In this document: piece after piece, positions 20,820-33,688 of the stretch
Position numbering within the stretch: position 1 is the first letter of the stretch
Layout of the letters: the number at the start of each line of letters is the position of its first letter
From: Dactylonectria macrodidyma
Taxonomy: Eukaryota; Ascomycota; Sordariomycetes; Hypocreales; Nectriaceae
NCBI GenBank assembly: GCA_020744425.1
Contig: JAGMUV010000032.1
Coordinates: 372,001-436,000, forward strand
Length of the DNA stretch: 64,000 nt
Reading direction: 5' to 3'
Notes under the pieces: generated by a model
What the model saw: only the letters and a program-made list of their open reading frames with translations
Database searches by the model: none
Told to the model about the DNA's origin: nothing
Translations under genes and position numbers: made by a program

Positions 20820-22180
20820 GTTGACGTCTAATCGATTTTTAGTGCCGCCAAGGATCGGTCGTGGTTTGGCGCCGACTACACACCTCTCAACTCCACGGTC
20901 GGCCACTTGATTGGGGGGATTCAAACGCCCGGTTGTGGGGATTGGCACGGTCGGACTTCCGGTCAAACGAAGTCCGAGGGCGACTGGTCCGCGATCCCGT
21001 GGCATCCTATGACTGCGCAACGTCCTTCACATCCCCACAGGCATCTGTAATGTCATTGGAAGTCCGATTCTAGACGAATACGATATCCATACGGGATCTA
21101 GTGTGCAAAACACAAAAGGCACCATCATCGATAAACAGGGTCGGACCGTTGCCTACTTTGACCCCCACGGCAAATTCTTCCAGGTGAGGTTCAGCAGTCC
21201 ACCGGTTGGGCCTCGGGTTGGCCCTATGCCCTTTGATCCGTCGGCAATGTACTGGATGAACGTGCGATGGGCCGACAGTGAGCGGGAGAAATGGGAGGCA
21301 TCGCGTGCCGGCCAAGACCTGCAGCCGGCGGAGGTAGGCCCACTTTCTGTTGAAATGAGAAGATTCAAGTTGCTTAATTCATCCTGAATGTACAGTAGGG
21401 GAACCACTGTTTATGTACAGGTATGATCTCTTGTAGAATGTTCCTCCTTCTTCCACACCTTGCCACCGACTTGGTCGCCTCACACTTGTGATTTCCAACA
21501 CTTTCGACCGAGGAAATGCAGTGGCTCAAGAAACACTGGGGCAGTGAATTCAGGTTTCTAGCGAGCGACGGTCTCAACATCAACAAGGAAGAGGATCGCG
21601 AAGAGGGTCGTAGTATCCTCCGGGCCATCCTGGCCGACAGTGAGGACAGCGACGACAGCGACGACAGCGATATCGGTCGGGACTACCCTAACGATGGCCG
21701 CCCAGAGGGGCAGCTAGCTGACTAGTATTTTGACGCCGACGAACTCAAGTTCATCAAGAAGCATTAAGGTGACTCGCTAACATTCATGTCCAGCTTTGGG
21801 CTGAAATTCTACAAGACCGAAGACTGCGAAGAGGCCAAGTCTATTGTTAGTAGCATGATGCATCCCGATAACGACGACTACGCATCCGATTAGGGAGTGA
21901 AGGACGACTTCCAGCAAGAAGCCGGTCGGCTTAACAAGTTGGTACATGTCAGACTGTCGGCAATAGGGGAGGGCTAAGGGGGAACCCCAGGTCCAGCAGA
22001 GGCTAGAGCAACTGAGCGAAGAGACGACCCGGGGCTGCCGGGCAGATAAGTCGTGGGACTGGCTAGGAAGAATATTAAGAGCGTGGATATGCATTTTAAC
22101 TGTGACGTAGGTGGCAGGGCACCATTAATCATCCCCCCTTTCCCCTTTTCCTCTTCCTATTCTTAGCTGAACCTAAATAA
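20820..22180 (+). other. Probable captured host sequence inside Helitron B
   Basis: This interior is absent from Helitron A. On the plus strand it holds protein-like pieces in several frames. One is 21,103-21,387 (GTIIDKQGRTVAYFDPHGKF). Another is 21,516-21,725 (a piece starting MQWLKKHWGSEFRFL with an acidic DSDDSDDSD run). A further stretch at about 21,795-21,890 reads FGLKFYKTEDCEEAKSIVSS, which resembles the second piece (GLNINKEEDREEGRSIL). The pieces are separated by stops and look like decayed exons of a fungal gene. Helitrons are known to carry host gene fragments. The parent gene is not recognised. Confidence 0.5.
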
Positions 22181-23721
22181 AGTAAAGAGTAAGATGCTTC
22201 TTGCTTTCCCATGTGCTAACGTTTTGGCCAATCCTTTGTACTCATGGAAAAAGCAAATCTGTTCACCATCTAACTATCTTAATTGATCAATTCAATTGTG
22301 CGAGTATCCACATCGGCAGGGATAGTAGCTCTTGGCTGAAAATGTTGGATGGAGATCGGCGATGCCACATCCTCTCTGCGCAATGAAATACAGCATCTTT
22401 ACCAAGTGGTATCAATCTTCGCATTGTATATACGATATCATTTAATGTATCGTAAATATCAGATGTGTCTCTTCTTTGTTCTGTACATTTGCCTGCCAAC
22501 CTTGCAGGCTTATCTTACAATTGCTCTCCCTCTCTCTCTCTCTCACAAAGTCGTAATCTTAACTGCTCTCCCATTTTTTATTGAAATATTTGCTAGTTCA
22601 ATATATCATGTCTTCATCAACTTCTACCTCAACTTCTACCTCAACTTCAGCTTCTTATAACTACTCAAATTGACAATTTTCCCTCTTTGGTATTGTGATC
22701 TCTGCTAGTCTCAGTCCCCTGATCCCTGTCTCAATTATTCCCCCTCACCCTATTGGCTAGGCCTCTTAGTTCCGCATTAAACTCTTCAAATCGTGCCACT
22801 CAAAATGGTGCCTGCTCCGCAACGTCTGCTGCATAGGTCTTATTGGCTACGCAAAACAAAGGTAACACACACACACGCGCCCTATTGGCTAAGTCTCTTC
22901 ATCCACCTACCTAGAGCTGACCACTTAAAACCGCGCCCTCTTCTCAACACGTGCAGCAACCCACTAGTAAAACAAGCTCTGGTTGCAAGCTTCGTACCGA
23001 AAGGCTACTCAGCGCAAGGGAGCCGCCAACTTGCCCACCACGCCCAGCTTCCAACTTCCAACTTCCCCCGGCGGACGTGCGCCTTCCCCTGTTACCCGAT
23101 TAAGCCATGCGCAACTGCGCCTCCTAATTGGTCCTAATCCTCCCATTCTCATTTGGCACATGTGCTCCTAATCCTCCCACTCTCATTTGCCACATGTGGA
23201 TGAACTTCGAATTCACCCTCCCCCCCGAGATCAAGTGTAAAGAAGTCTTCATTGGCTGGGTTTTTTCTGTTAAGAATCCCGTGGGTTTTACGTGAGCTTT
23301 TAATTTATAATAATGTTGGCGCTCTTGTCATTTGCATTTTGTGAGATGCCTGCTCCTGCTTAAGTTATTACATTATATCGGATTTATAATATATAATATA
23401 TATATATATATATATATAGAAAATACAGGATTGATTTTTCTCGACATTTCATTATGATCTCCTTTATCCCTTTTGGAATACCTGGTAGCCACTTGACGGA
23501 GATTTGGGTCTTTGGTGGATATTTGGTGCTGCGAACCCCGCTTCAGACGTCATCATCGTCATAGAACGCGAACCGGACGTTCCGGGCGGGGGGCATCATC
23601 GTCCCCTGCGTAAAAGAGCCAGAACGACGGGGGCAATGCAATCGGAACAAAACACCCGCCATCTATCAATCAATACATACCTGACTGTTTCTTGGATTCG
23701 CTATCTAAATTATAAACTATA

Positions 23722-26700
23722 TTATTGCTCGTATTGTGCCCATGGGTGCAATAATGATAACCGGGCCTCATTTAATGTTCCCCCGCACAATTGCTCTAGC
23801 CTAGCCTCGCCATCAAACATTTCCTGTGGTATTTTATTCCCGACTATATCCTCCACACGCGCCTTTGACAGCAATATAATACCATCCAGCGATTTGCACC
23901 GCGATAGCTGCACATACAAGCTATATGGATCGCACTTTCGTGGCTCGAGTTGTCCAGTCTTGGTATTCAGCTTTGTCCCGGTTCCTCGCAGCTCCAGCGC
24001 AATCTGGAGGAGGGTTTCGCCTTGGATTTTGTAATCGGTGCATGCGAATGCCGCAGTGCAGGGAAGTCCTCGGCGGCTCACATTATGCCTCTGCCAAGGC
24101 CTCTTCTTGACCCTCTTCTTCTTTTCGATTGGTATTTGGGCACTCGTTGGAGTAAGCAGGATTGTGCCTGGCGGCATTTCATCAAATTCGAACGTCTTGG
24201 TTGACTCGGACGACAGGATGATGCCGGCAGGTGGTCCAAAGTGGAGGATGATATTCGGGGCCAGTTGATAGCCTGGGAATCTTTTGCTGTCTGGTATAAC
24301 TTCTAGCGCTGTGTACTTAGCGCCGTTCACGAGCTTGAGGCCTGGGTTTATATTCATGGTCACCACAACCGGCATACCAGGCACGAACATGAATGTGGCC
24401 GGCACACAGATCTTGCTGTCATCTCCAACGCTGGCCATGAGCGTAGCTTCTTCCTCCGTTACCGGAAATGTATTGGGTTTACCCCAACGGTGCTGGGGTA
24501 GAAATATCCGGACTGGCTTCTGGTGGTGCCTCTGGAAGGCCAAGACCGCATCCATGTTCAAGCTCCATCTATTGCTGTTAAGGGGTGTAACTACTGTGAT
24601 GCCCTTGCTCCATGGTATGGCTCGACCTTCCTGGAAGCACCGGCTATTAAGAAGCTCCATGTCGGACTCGTCTTGCTGCCCCTGCCGGATCCGAGTCAGC
24701 AGCCGCTGCAGCTGCGGGTCCCCCGCTGCGCGCACCTGTTCGGTGAGCATAACGACGGTGGTAAATCGAGCCCAGAGTGCGTGCGCCCTCATTTCATCCG
24801 CAGCCCTGAGGGCGGACCATGGCGTCAATAGCGACTTGTTTTGCACTGGGCGGAACTGGTGAAAATCTCCTGATAGTAGTACCACTTGGATGCCGCCAAA
24901 ATCTTGATTCGACCCCCGGGCGGCGCAAAGTCGCTTGTTGATATCGGAAAGGGTCTGGAGGCCCAGCATGCTCACCTCATCAATGATAAGCAGCCACTTT
25001 TCTCTCCATCTTTTTCGAGCATCACCGTCCACGTAGGTTACCGTGGTGCCATCGTCGGCATTGCCGCTGGATGCGTTGGGTTGCATCCCACAGGCGGAGT
25101 GAATAGTCACGCCGTTGATCCGCGCTGCCGCGGCCCCTGATGTCGCCGTCATGAGCAGCCTGTGCGATACGTCTTTGCCAGCGAACAATTCCGCCAACGC
25201 CTCGATGACCCTGGACTTCCCGGTGCCGCCCTCCCCACCCAGGAACTCGCATAGTTGTGCGTTATCATTGTTCTCGACATTACTGCTATCGAAATCATCC
25301 TCGTTATCTTCGTCCGGGATGGTATCGAGATGGCGACACACTAAAAGGAAGGCAATTTCCTGCCGCTCGTTCAAGGTGAACCTCCTTGCAATCTCCCGAC
25401 CGGCATGGAGGAATGTTGCCGACGGTCCAAAGGCGACCCTGGCACTGGGTCTTGGGGTGTTCCGGGTGTCTGTTTCTGACATTTCTATAATATCTTCTCC
25501 CGCCCCCGCGAAGGTATGGTTCAGTGATGCTTCTGCGCCGGCAACTGTGATTTGCGTAATCTGAGCTCCATCAGTGCCTTGGATTCTTTTCACAATTTCC
25601 TTGTCAGCTTGATCCTGCTTGCTCTTGATCCCTCTAAGCTGACGTTGCGTTGGGAGCTCGCTCCTGGCTACCATGGCTGGCTGGTACTGCTCTGGGTTCT
25701 CTGCGGAAGCGACAGTCTCGACATCATCCGCAAAGTCGGTGATATCTGCTTGAACTTCGCGAAGCTGATCTAGCATCTGCAAAAGATGCTCCGAACCAGC
25801 GGTCACCTGGTTGGGGGCTGTAGCACCTCGTACTGTCTCAATCAATCGGCCAAGCTGGCCAACTTGGTCTGGGCGATATGCTTTTACTGGGCCTGTGGGA
25901 TCTTGGAGATCATACCCCATAGCGTCGATATCATCCAAAACGGCGTCGTCCCCCGCAGCCGCCCACTGCTTTGCATCTCGCCGCGCATCTTCCGCTGATC
26001 GCTTCAAGAACTGGATGTTGCCTGCGATAGTCTGGAGTCTTTTGGGGAGTCGCCGTCTCCAATCTTCCCAGATTTCATTAATATCGCCTGATGCTGCTGT
26101 AGTGAACTTCTCCCATGGCACAAAGAGTGCGAGGTGCTGTACTGCAGCTCTGGTGCTAATATTAGTGTATGCTCCTCGTTTATCCGTCCCACCTGTTCTA
26201 TGGCTTGTGCTTACCTGCGGTATCTGTCTGCGTTTGTGTCAATATCAAAGTCCATATCGAGAAAGCCGTTCATGCATGGCACTGCATACTTCCCCGGGGG
26301 TCTTAGAACCTGCACCCAGTCCCTTCCCTGCTTCCAGTTCCTTTCAAATTCTATCTTCACCAACTCCTTGGAAGATGGATCTATGCTCTTTTGTAATGTA
26401 ACAATCGACATGTAGTCATAGAAGCATAATGTCTGCAGCACCTCTCCACGGTGGTGGTAGGCTTCAATGTATGGTAGCTTCTTGCCATCGCTTCCCACCA
26501 AGACCCTCTCCGCGCTGGCTTCTGCGTCGTTGCCGTTGCCATTGCCACCTGTGCTCTCGACAGGTCGATCATCGTCGTCGCCTAAAGTGCGACTGCATTG
26601 CTGGAGATACGGCCAGCGTCGGAGTATTGCCCAGTATATCATTGTCATATTCACATATGACCATTGTTTGGTACTCGAGAACTCACTTGGGTAATCCAAG

Positions 26701-29325
26701 AAGTGCGCAATCACCTCCACCTGTGATAATGGCCTCTCGGTGAATATTCTGTTTGCGATTCTCATCAGATACTGGCGGTTTATATTTGCCTTGGCTTCGT
26801 AGTTTGCAGTTGTTGCACCAAGCCCGACGGCGCTGGTTGTGCTGATACTCGGAAAGAGCTCTGCTGCTATGGCCACTCTCTTCCAGATCGGATCTTCGAT
26901 TTTTGTGGCGTAGTTTGTCAAGTAGTATATCAGCGCCATTGTCTTGCTTTGGGTTCCGATGAAGGAGATGTCGTGATTGTGCCGCAGCCCAACCGCCATT
27001 GACTTGTTCCATCGGTTGATCATGGGATGTGAGCGTTGGAGCCGAAGTATACCATCCGCGCCAAATTCGCTTTTCTTAAAGAGCTTCCAAGGCGCATGGA
27101 ATCGACACGTGGGCTTCTTTTCTCCCTCCTTGTTGTGGGAGTATTTGACACAAGTTGCAGTGTGGACATGCATCTGGACCCTGCCCGCGCAAAAGTGGGC
27201 TTCATCGTCAAACTGTTCAGAGAAGCGCCCCGTATCGACCATCAAGTGAGATATGTTGTCGTAAACTACCCTAGTCTCGCTCTCCTCACTAAAGGCAGCG
27301 GTTTCGTCCAGGTCCTAGATAATAGTTTAGCTTCCGACCTACGTTGGCCTTTGGTTATGGATATATGGGTGCACATACCTCGGTAAAGACAGAATCGACA
27401 TATTTCAGGATTCCTTCCCGTTCCATCGCCGCACTCTCATCATCCTCCCTGTTTCCATGAGCACCGATGAACTCCCCGAGCTCCAAGTTCCCTTCGAGCC
27501 ATAGCAAACCATGGACATGAAGAGCACCGCGTTCGTTGGTCTCGACAGCGCCAAAATACTGTCCAATCCGACCAAACACAGATTCCTCCCCAACCTTGAC
27601 GTAATGCTCAAAGAACATCTCTACTTCGCGGTGGAAGAAGATGGCAGAGCTTATGGGGTCAGTTATCGCCAGCTTCACTCTCTCATACCTATCCTGAAGG
27701 GCCCGAAGCAGGGTTGCTTCCGCGGCAGCCTTGTCCTCCTTTCGGTATGCCGCCAGACGTAGTTTTACCGGGTTCGTAATGTCATTAGGGTTCAGCGTAA
27801 ACCAAATCGCCGGTATACCGTATCTGATGATGAGCGCTTTAATCTTTCTGCGCATGGCTAGCCGCGACTCCTGCGACATGGCCTGTTTGTAGCCAAAGTA
27901 TGAAATGTATCGCAGGAGCTTTTTGATATCTTCATCTCGGGTGCTCCCGCCAGCCTCTAACTCCTTTTGCACTTCCGCCAGTCTCTCTAGTGTTAACGAC
28001 TGAATGATCCTCTCCACCTCAGGAAAATCGTTCCGTCGCACGCTCACCATACTTACTCCTCTATTCCTAGACCGAACCTCTATGTTGAAGACTAGGAATG
28101 AAAATGCCGGATGATTGGCAAAGCGACCACCATGTCGTTGCAGCACTTTCTGCATCCATGCGTGAAGTCCGAGGTTACGTGTTGGCGGAGTCGCATCCTC
28201 TCCACCCTCCCCACCCTCTCCAATACTGTCTCTATCACGGACATGACCTGTGAGCTGGACACTGTTCTGCCACAGGTCCGATTCCATCTCTTCCTTACAC
28301 CGTGGCCCACCGAAACCGAACGGGAATAGTGTCGGAAATGCTTTTGCAAGATGCCAGAGATCATTGACATCTGCAAACTCATTGCCTCTTGAAATGTGAA
28401 TGTATGGCTGAAGGTGCGAACCCTGCGCGCTCCCAGCCGGCGGGTTGGGCGGCTGTGCCTGCGCATTTGTCTGTCCACCTCTGATTGTATCAATGGCAAA
28501 TTGCAGCTTATCGGCATCGGTCGCTCGCGGTGCTGTATCCAGTGGAAACATACCAGATGCAAGAATCTCATCAAGAAAGCTTCCCATGCCCTCATACTCG
28601 AGCTCCTCCCTAGTGCGCTCGTCGTAGAGCTGCTGATCCTCGTCGTAACTTACCTCATTCTCATCATACGCTCTGCCCAGCCCGTCCACAATCTGTTCGA
28701 GTGACTGGGGCTCGATGTCATCCATTCCACGTTCTGCTGGGGGCACAATATGCGCTGTTCGCGTTTTTTCCCATGCCGATGGTTCATCTCTCTCTATCCT
28801 GTCATAGATCTTGCTCGGAACCCCGTGCGCCGGCTCTCCCCAACTATCCAACTCGGCTTTGTCGATTTGGATATGCCGATAGTGGGGGTTAAATTCTTTT
28901 AGCCAAAGCAGCGCCCGTTCCACAGCCCCTCGCCGGACTGAGAGCAACTTGGATAGATCGCTGGGGGCTGGTCTCTGCGGCCCATGCCAGGATATATGGA
29001 TGTCCTCCAAAGATTGTAGAAGCGGATGTGGTAGTACTGTGGTAACCAAGTCTTGAACACTGTTTGGAAACACAGTTATATGGCCCTTTACATGGCGTGC
29101 ATATGCCGTACTCTGTTTGGTGCTTTTTGTGACTTTGATTCTTGCAATGAAGCCGAAATGGGTGTTGAGTGCAATCAGCTTCTCCTCAATCAATGTCAAG
29201 TCTCTGAGAGCATCCGGGTACATGTGCTCGCAACCAAGTGCTTGATGCAAGTTCCCGCCCCGCGCCATATTGCATTCGCGGACCTTCATGGCACAGTTTT
29301 CGCAGCTCGGTATAGCCATTGCCAA
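23722..29325 (-). CDS. Helitron Rep-helicase (HUH replicase plus PIF1-like helicase)
   Basis: Rolling-circle transposase. Exons on the minus strand: from about 29,310 to 27,379, then 27,314-26,215, then 26,149-23,722; introns of 64 and 65 nt. The N-terminal Helitron_like_N region contains the metal-binding HUH motif GALHVHGLLW (about 27,505-27,535) and then the paired catalytic tyrosines in YYLTNYATK (about 26,900-26,930). The last exon is a PIF1-family helicase: Walker A GGEGGTGKSRVIEAL, Walker B LLIIDEVSMLG, VVLLSGDFHQF, LTEQVRAAGDPQ, YKIQGETLL and YVQLSRCKSLDG. The core is open throughout. The N-terminal part upstream of 29,310 is in other frames (next entry), so the protein may be inactive or the sequence may contain base-count errors. 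The second intron acceptor is chosen (CCAG at 26,150) because it alone keeps the frame. Confidence 0.85.
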
Positions 29326-30664
29326 CAGGGAAGCAATGTGGACATGAATACGTGCGGCAGCTCTTCATCGCTGCGCTATTTGTCCACTCTTCCCAGCTAA
29401 GCTCTTTTATCTCCATCATGCTGATCTTCTGATAGCATATCATGCATGTGTGTATGGGTAGGGTGTCCATGTTGTGAAATGCTTGATAAAAGTCCATGAC
29501 TGTGGATATATTCCTCTCACGGGGGACCGGACTTACGCCAATCCTTTGTGTACGATATTCTCTCCTTCTCTGTAAATTCATCTTCCAGATGCTAATAGCT
29601 CTCTTGAATGCCTGGGTTTGCTCTTCAAGGTTGCTATTCTCAACCCGTCTTCGATTTTGCCTTTTGTTTTGTTCTTGTCCTTGTTGATCAGCCTTACGCT
29701 TGGCGACAAGTTCTTGTTGGCCATGTTGATCCACATCTGAAAGCTTAGAATGCTCATACTTGCTGCACGCCGAGTGCATTGGTTATCTCTGTAGCCTGTG
29801 TGTTGTTTGGTGCTATGAGCGGTTGCGCTGGTACAGGTTTTAGTTGCTGTTCTTGTTGCGGCCTCCTTTTCTGACGTCGTGGAGCATTAGATGGCAACTG
29901 GGAACTGGCTGGAGGGGTCCCAACGGCAACCAGTGGTCTTTGCTGTTGGGCTTGTCTCCGTTGCCTCCAGTTTCTTTCCCGGGCATCTTTCCGCCTTGAT
30001 GCACGAGAAGTTCGCGGTTTGCCTCTTGATCTTGGAGGCACCTGTATTGGTGTCGTACTCCTTGGCGGCGGTCGACTCATCCGGCTTTCAGGTCCCCGTA
30101 TTTGAGTATTGATGGTGTCGGCTTGGTATGCACTTGGCTGATGTTCCTGCACCCGGTTTCCTTCTCCAACATCTCTCCGCCTTGGTACACGAGAACCTCG
30201 CGGTCTACCTCTTTTTTCTTGGAGGCACTTGTATCGGCGTCGTGCTCCCTGGTGGTGGCCGACTCATCCAGTTTCCTGCCGCCTGTGTTTGCGCATTGGC
30301 ATTGTCGATTTGACTTTACACTTGATCGGTATTGTTGGTGATTACCTGGTTTGCTTGATTGGCCAGTTGATTGTGATCCCTCTAGTGCCGGGTCTATAGG
30401 TACGGTTTCTGGAAAATCACCAGGTGTACTCGGTTGGACAGTAGCGTGTGACTTCCTTAATGCCAGGCCCACAGGCTGCACATCCGGAACACGATCGGAT
30501 ATGCTTGGTTGGACAGTAGAATGTGATTCTCTTGGTGTTGCGTTTGTATTCCAGTTTGTCGCACCAAAAATATCATTGTATGTCTTCAGCCCGACACTGC
30601 TGACTGTGCCGCCAGGCGTTTGACCACGCAACCTTTCAAGTAGAGCAGATAATGACGGATCCAT
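29310..30664 (-). pseudogene. N-terminal part of the Helitron Rep with frame breaks and AT-hook-like repeats
   Basis: Starts at ATG 30,664 (MDPSLSALLERLRGQ), Ser/Thr/Pro-rich and presumably disordered. At least two further frames continue it: 29,754-30,152 and 29,310-29,779, the latter with CMICYQKISMMEIKELSWEE and a zinc-finger-like SCPHCFPVGN. The switch near 29,310 looks like one extra G: removing it joins CPHC to CENCAMKV. Around 30,000-30,300 a ~180-bp segment is tandemly duplicated; it encodes RGKPRTSR in one frame and RGRPRGSR in another, both resembling AT-hooks. No intron of normal length explains the switches. Confidence 0.6.
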
Positions 30665-31013
30665 TACAAGATAGGATACGTACGAATATTCTTAGGGTGT
30701 TTAATTAGGGTGTTTAATCATATGTATTAAGCCAAATAGTATTATAAATATGAATGATAAAGGTTGATACCATTCACAATGCTGTTTTGTGATCGGTACA
30801 TTTTGGGGCAGATTTCGATTCTCCCACACCAGCCGGTCCTACTCTGCTCTTGATCCAATTCTATCCCGATACTCCCACGTCATCTTTATCTCTATTATAC
30901 CTATCAAACTATATGATAATATCGTCTATCGTCATTGTCTTGACCCTCCTACCAATAAATAAAAGGTCTATCCCACCACGGTCTTCTTTACTCTTCCAAT
31001 TTCATCCCAATAT

Positions 31014-31435
31014 CGGACTTGATTATTCATCCCGTCATCTACTCGGAGCATCATCACACCGACATACCAATAGAGCATCATATTCCTCCACCCTCTTACT
31101 TTCGTGATGATTAACTTCGGGCTTGATTATTCATTCCATCATCCACTCGGAGCATTATCACACCGGCATACCAGTAGAGCATCATACTCCTACACCTTCT
31201 TATTCTTCTAACATTAATAACATCGGGCTTGATTATTCATCCCATTATCTGGTCGGAGCATCATCACACCGGCATACCAGTAGAGCATCATACTCCTACA
31301 CCCTCTTATTCTTCTAACATTAATAACATCGGGCTTCATTATTTATCCCATTATCTAGTCGGAATGCTATTACACCGGTATACCAGTACGGCATCATACT
31401 CCCCCACCCTCTTATTCATATGGTCGCTGCAGTAT
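31014..31435. repeat. Four ~106-bp tandem repeats upstream of the Helitron A Rep gene
   Basis: Units begin CGGRCTTGATTATTCATCCC at about 31,014, 31,118, 31,224 and 31,330. Each includes GGAGCATCATCACACCGGCA and CCAGTAGAGCATCATACTCC. The second and third are most alike. Each frame through the array gives repetitive translations that are not genes. Position between Rep and the accessory gene suggests a regulatory or 5-prime subterminal array; this is inference. Confidence 0.85.
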
Positions 31436-32050
31436 TGATATACCAATAGATCAAAATATCCCTTCACCCTCTTTCGTTGTAATGGTAACATCGATGGGCA
31501 CTTATGTGATTGATATAATACACACCACGTTATTTCATCTACCTATCAAATACTGCTCAGCTCTCATACTTTCTTTTTTTCTTCCTTTTTTCATGCATTA
31601 ATTTCTTAGTCAATCCTTTGTAATCATAGAAGAAGCAATTCTGTTCAACAGCTACGTTGATTGGTCAATTCCGCTGTGCAAGTATCCACTTGACAGGCAT
31701 CAAGGTTCTTACCTCAAGACGCTTTACTGCGATCGGCGACATGTGTGCTGACGTTTTGGCCAATCCTTTGTACTCATGGAAAAAGCAGATCTGTTCACCA
31801 TTGATCTTAATTGATCAATTCAATTGTGCGAGTATCCACATCGGCAGGGATCGTAGCTCTTGGCTGAAAATGTTGGATGGAGATCGGCGATGCCACATCC
31901 TCTCTGCGCAATGAAATACAGTATCTTTACCAAGTGGTATCAATCTTCGCATTGTATAGTACTATATCATTTAATCGATTATAAATATCAGATGTGTTTC
32001 TTCTTTGTTCTGTACATTTGCATGCCAATCTTACAGGCTTATCTTACAAT

Positions 32051-32097
<47 letters not shown>

Positions 32098-32162
32098 AAG
32101 TCGTAATCTTAACTGCTCTCCCATTTTTTTTTTTTGTGAAACATTTGCTAGTTCAATATATC

Positions 32163-33688
32163 ATGTCTTCATCTACTTCTACCTCAAATTCTACCTCGAC
32201 TTCCACTCTTAGCGGCCATCCCCCTCCGCGCATGCCTCATGACTCTCCGAAAAACCTTGGTAGTGACTATGACCATGTCCTTTTTTGGTCAGCTGGATAC
32301 CCCAACGCGGTTTCCTACATCAGATGAACAACTCATAAAGAGCCTTAATGTTGAAGCTCTTGGCAGAGCTTTTCCTTCCACCCCCTCCCTATATGACACT
32401 GCCTGAATATTCTGTGCTGCGTCCTGAAGGGTATCGATCCCCTGATCCACTGCCGATTTACTTTAGTCTCAACCTCTCTGTCTATAACCAGCAGATTGTT
32501 GAATCGGAGTGGGAGAATCAGTGGTTCCATTTCACTGGCAAAGTACACCCCTACGCACTGGAGTGGGTGCTACGGGAGCCTGATGTTTTCAGCGATGAAG
32601 ATGGTGACGGCGAAGTGTACAAGGTTCCAGTTGTTCTCATACGCGACTTTGGATACCAAGCGTAAGCAGACTTATCAATTTCCCTTAGCTCGAGTTCCAC
32701 TATCGCGCTTGCCACTAATGTAACTATCAGCATTGACCCACGAACTCTTTGCAATGGTGAGGGATTTCCACTTATCCAACCGATTGTTTCTTTGACCGGG
32801 CAGGTTCTCGGGACAGGTCAAACCCACTTGATCAAGGACTCTGTCCCGCAGTTGGATGATGCGCAGCTGAGATGCTGTGCATTTATCCAGTGCTGTACCT
32901 ACATCACGCCGGGCCAGCCATCAAAGAGCCCTTTCAAAGGTTTCCACCCCTTTCAAGTTTTTATTCTCTTTCCTATTCGCGCTTTACCATTCTCTCTCCT
33001 CTGCAAGAAGATGGCAGATAGGAAAGATACACAGTTTGTTCCAGGTGTTCCCTTCAACTGCGTCGGCAAGATTGTTGGTCTGCTTGACCATCGTCTTATG
33101 GTGGCTGCCCCCCTGGCTGATGAGAAGGACTATGTTTTCATTGTCGTTCCCGACTCTTGGACGTTTCCGGACAAGAGCACGCCAGCTGCACCTGCCGCTA
33201 ACACAGTCTCCCCCTCCAAAACCGAACCTGGCCCATCCCAAACTGGCGGCTTCGCAGCAGCGAGGTCTATGTTCAAGTCTCCCTCAAAGAAATCTTCACA
33301 GGTGCAACAGTCACGGTCACAATCATCACAATCGCCGCAGGGAGGTCCATCCCAACAACCCGTTACTCCATCTCAGAACAAAAGGCCCGCAATCTCCGCA
33401 TCTCCATCGTCTCAGTCAAGTTCGAACAACCCCGCCCCCAAGAGACTCAGGGGGTCTACTGTAACTACCGAAACATCTCCAATCATTGCAGGGTCGCCGG
33501 TCTCCCCTTTAACATCCGTAGACTCTGATGAAAATGATAATCATGAAGAAGGTGAAGCGAAGGAAAACGAGGACTCTCCATCACCTAACATATCTGCCAC
33601 ACTCCGATCCTCCGTTCGTCCTAATATGAGGTCATCAACTACCGAACCAGGTGGCAAGAACAAGAGGCATCCGACCAAGAGACTATAA
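32163..33688 (+). pseudogene. Accessory gene of Helitron A, unknown function, frame broken near the start
   Basis: Runs opposite to Rep-helicase. It starts MSSSTSTSNSTSTSTLSGHP at 32,163. The frame must change near 32,285 (to GQLDTPTRFPTSDEQLIKSL) and near 32,395 (to PEYSVLRPEGYRSPD). From there it is open to an intron at 32,662-32,730 (GTAAGC...TATCAG, phase 2), then to the stop at 33,688; a second in-frame intron (about 32,940-33,005) is possible. Two segments look like small beta domains: VSLTGQVLGTGQTHLI and FNCVGKIVGLLDHRLMVAAP. The last 150 residues are Ser/Gln/Pro-rich with nuclear-signal-like PAPKRLRG and KNKRHPTKRL. I do not recognise the family. An OB-fold single-strand-DNA-binding helper is one possibility, unproven. 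Helitron B keeps only the first codons. Confidence 0.55.

Larger units (their letters stand above)
19615..23091 (-). mobile_element. Helitron B: non-autonomous Helitron, head-to-tail with Helitron A
   Basis: A 3,477-bp element on the minus strand. Its 5-prime part (about 23,091 to 22,212) matches the 5-prime region of Helitron A (34,203 to about 31,745, with a large internal deletion). Its 3-prime part (about 20,790 to 19,615) matches the 3-prime region of Helitron A (about 24,150 to 23,092). The middle is unrelated. The 3-prime terminus reads, on the minus strand, GGCTTAATCGGGTAA followed by T. A short hairpin (TGCG/CGCA at 19,631-19,642) lies just upstream, as expected for Helitrons. The 5-prime terminus (CAGGGGAAGGCGCACG on the minus strand) directly touches the 3-prime end of Helitron A. 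Confidence 0.75.
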
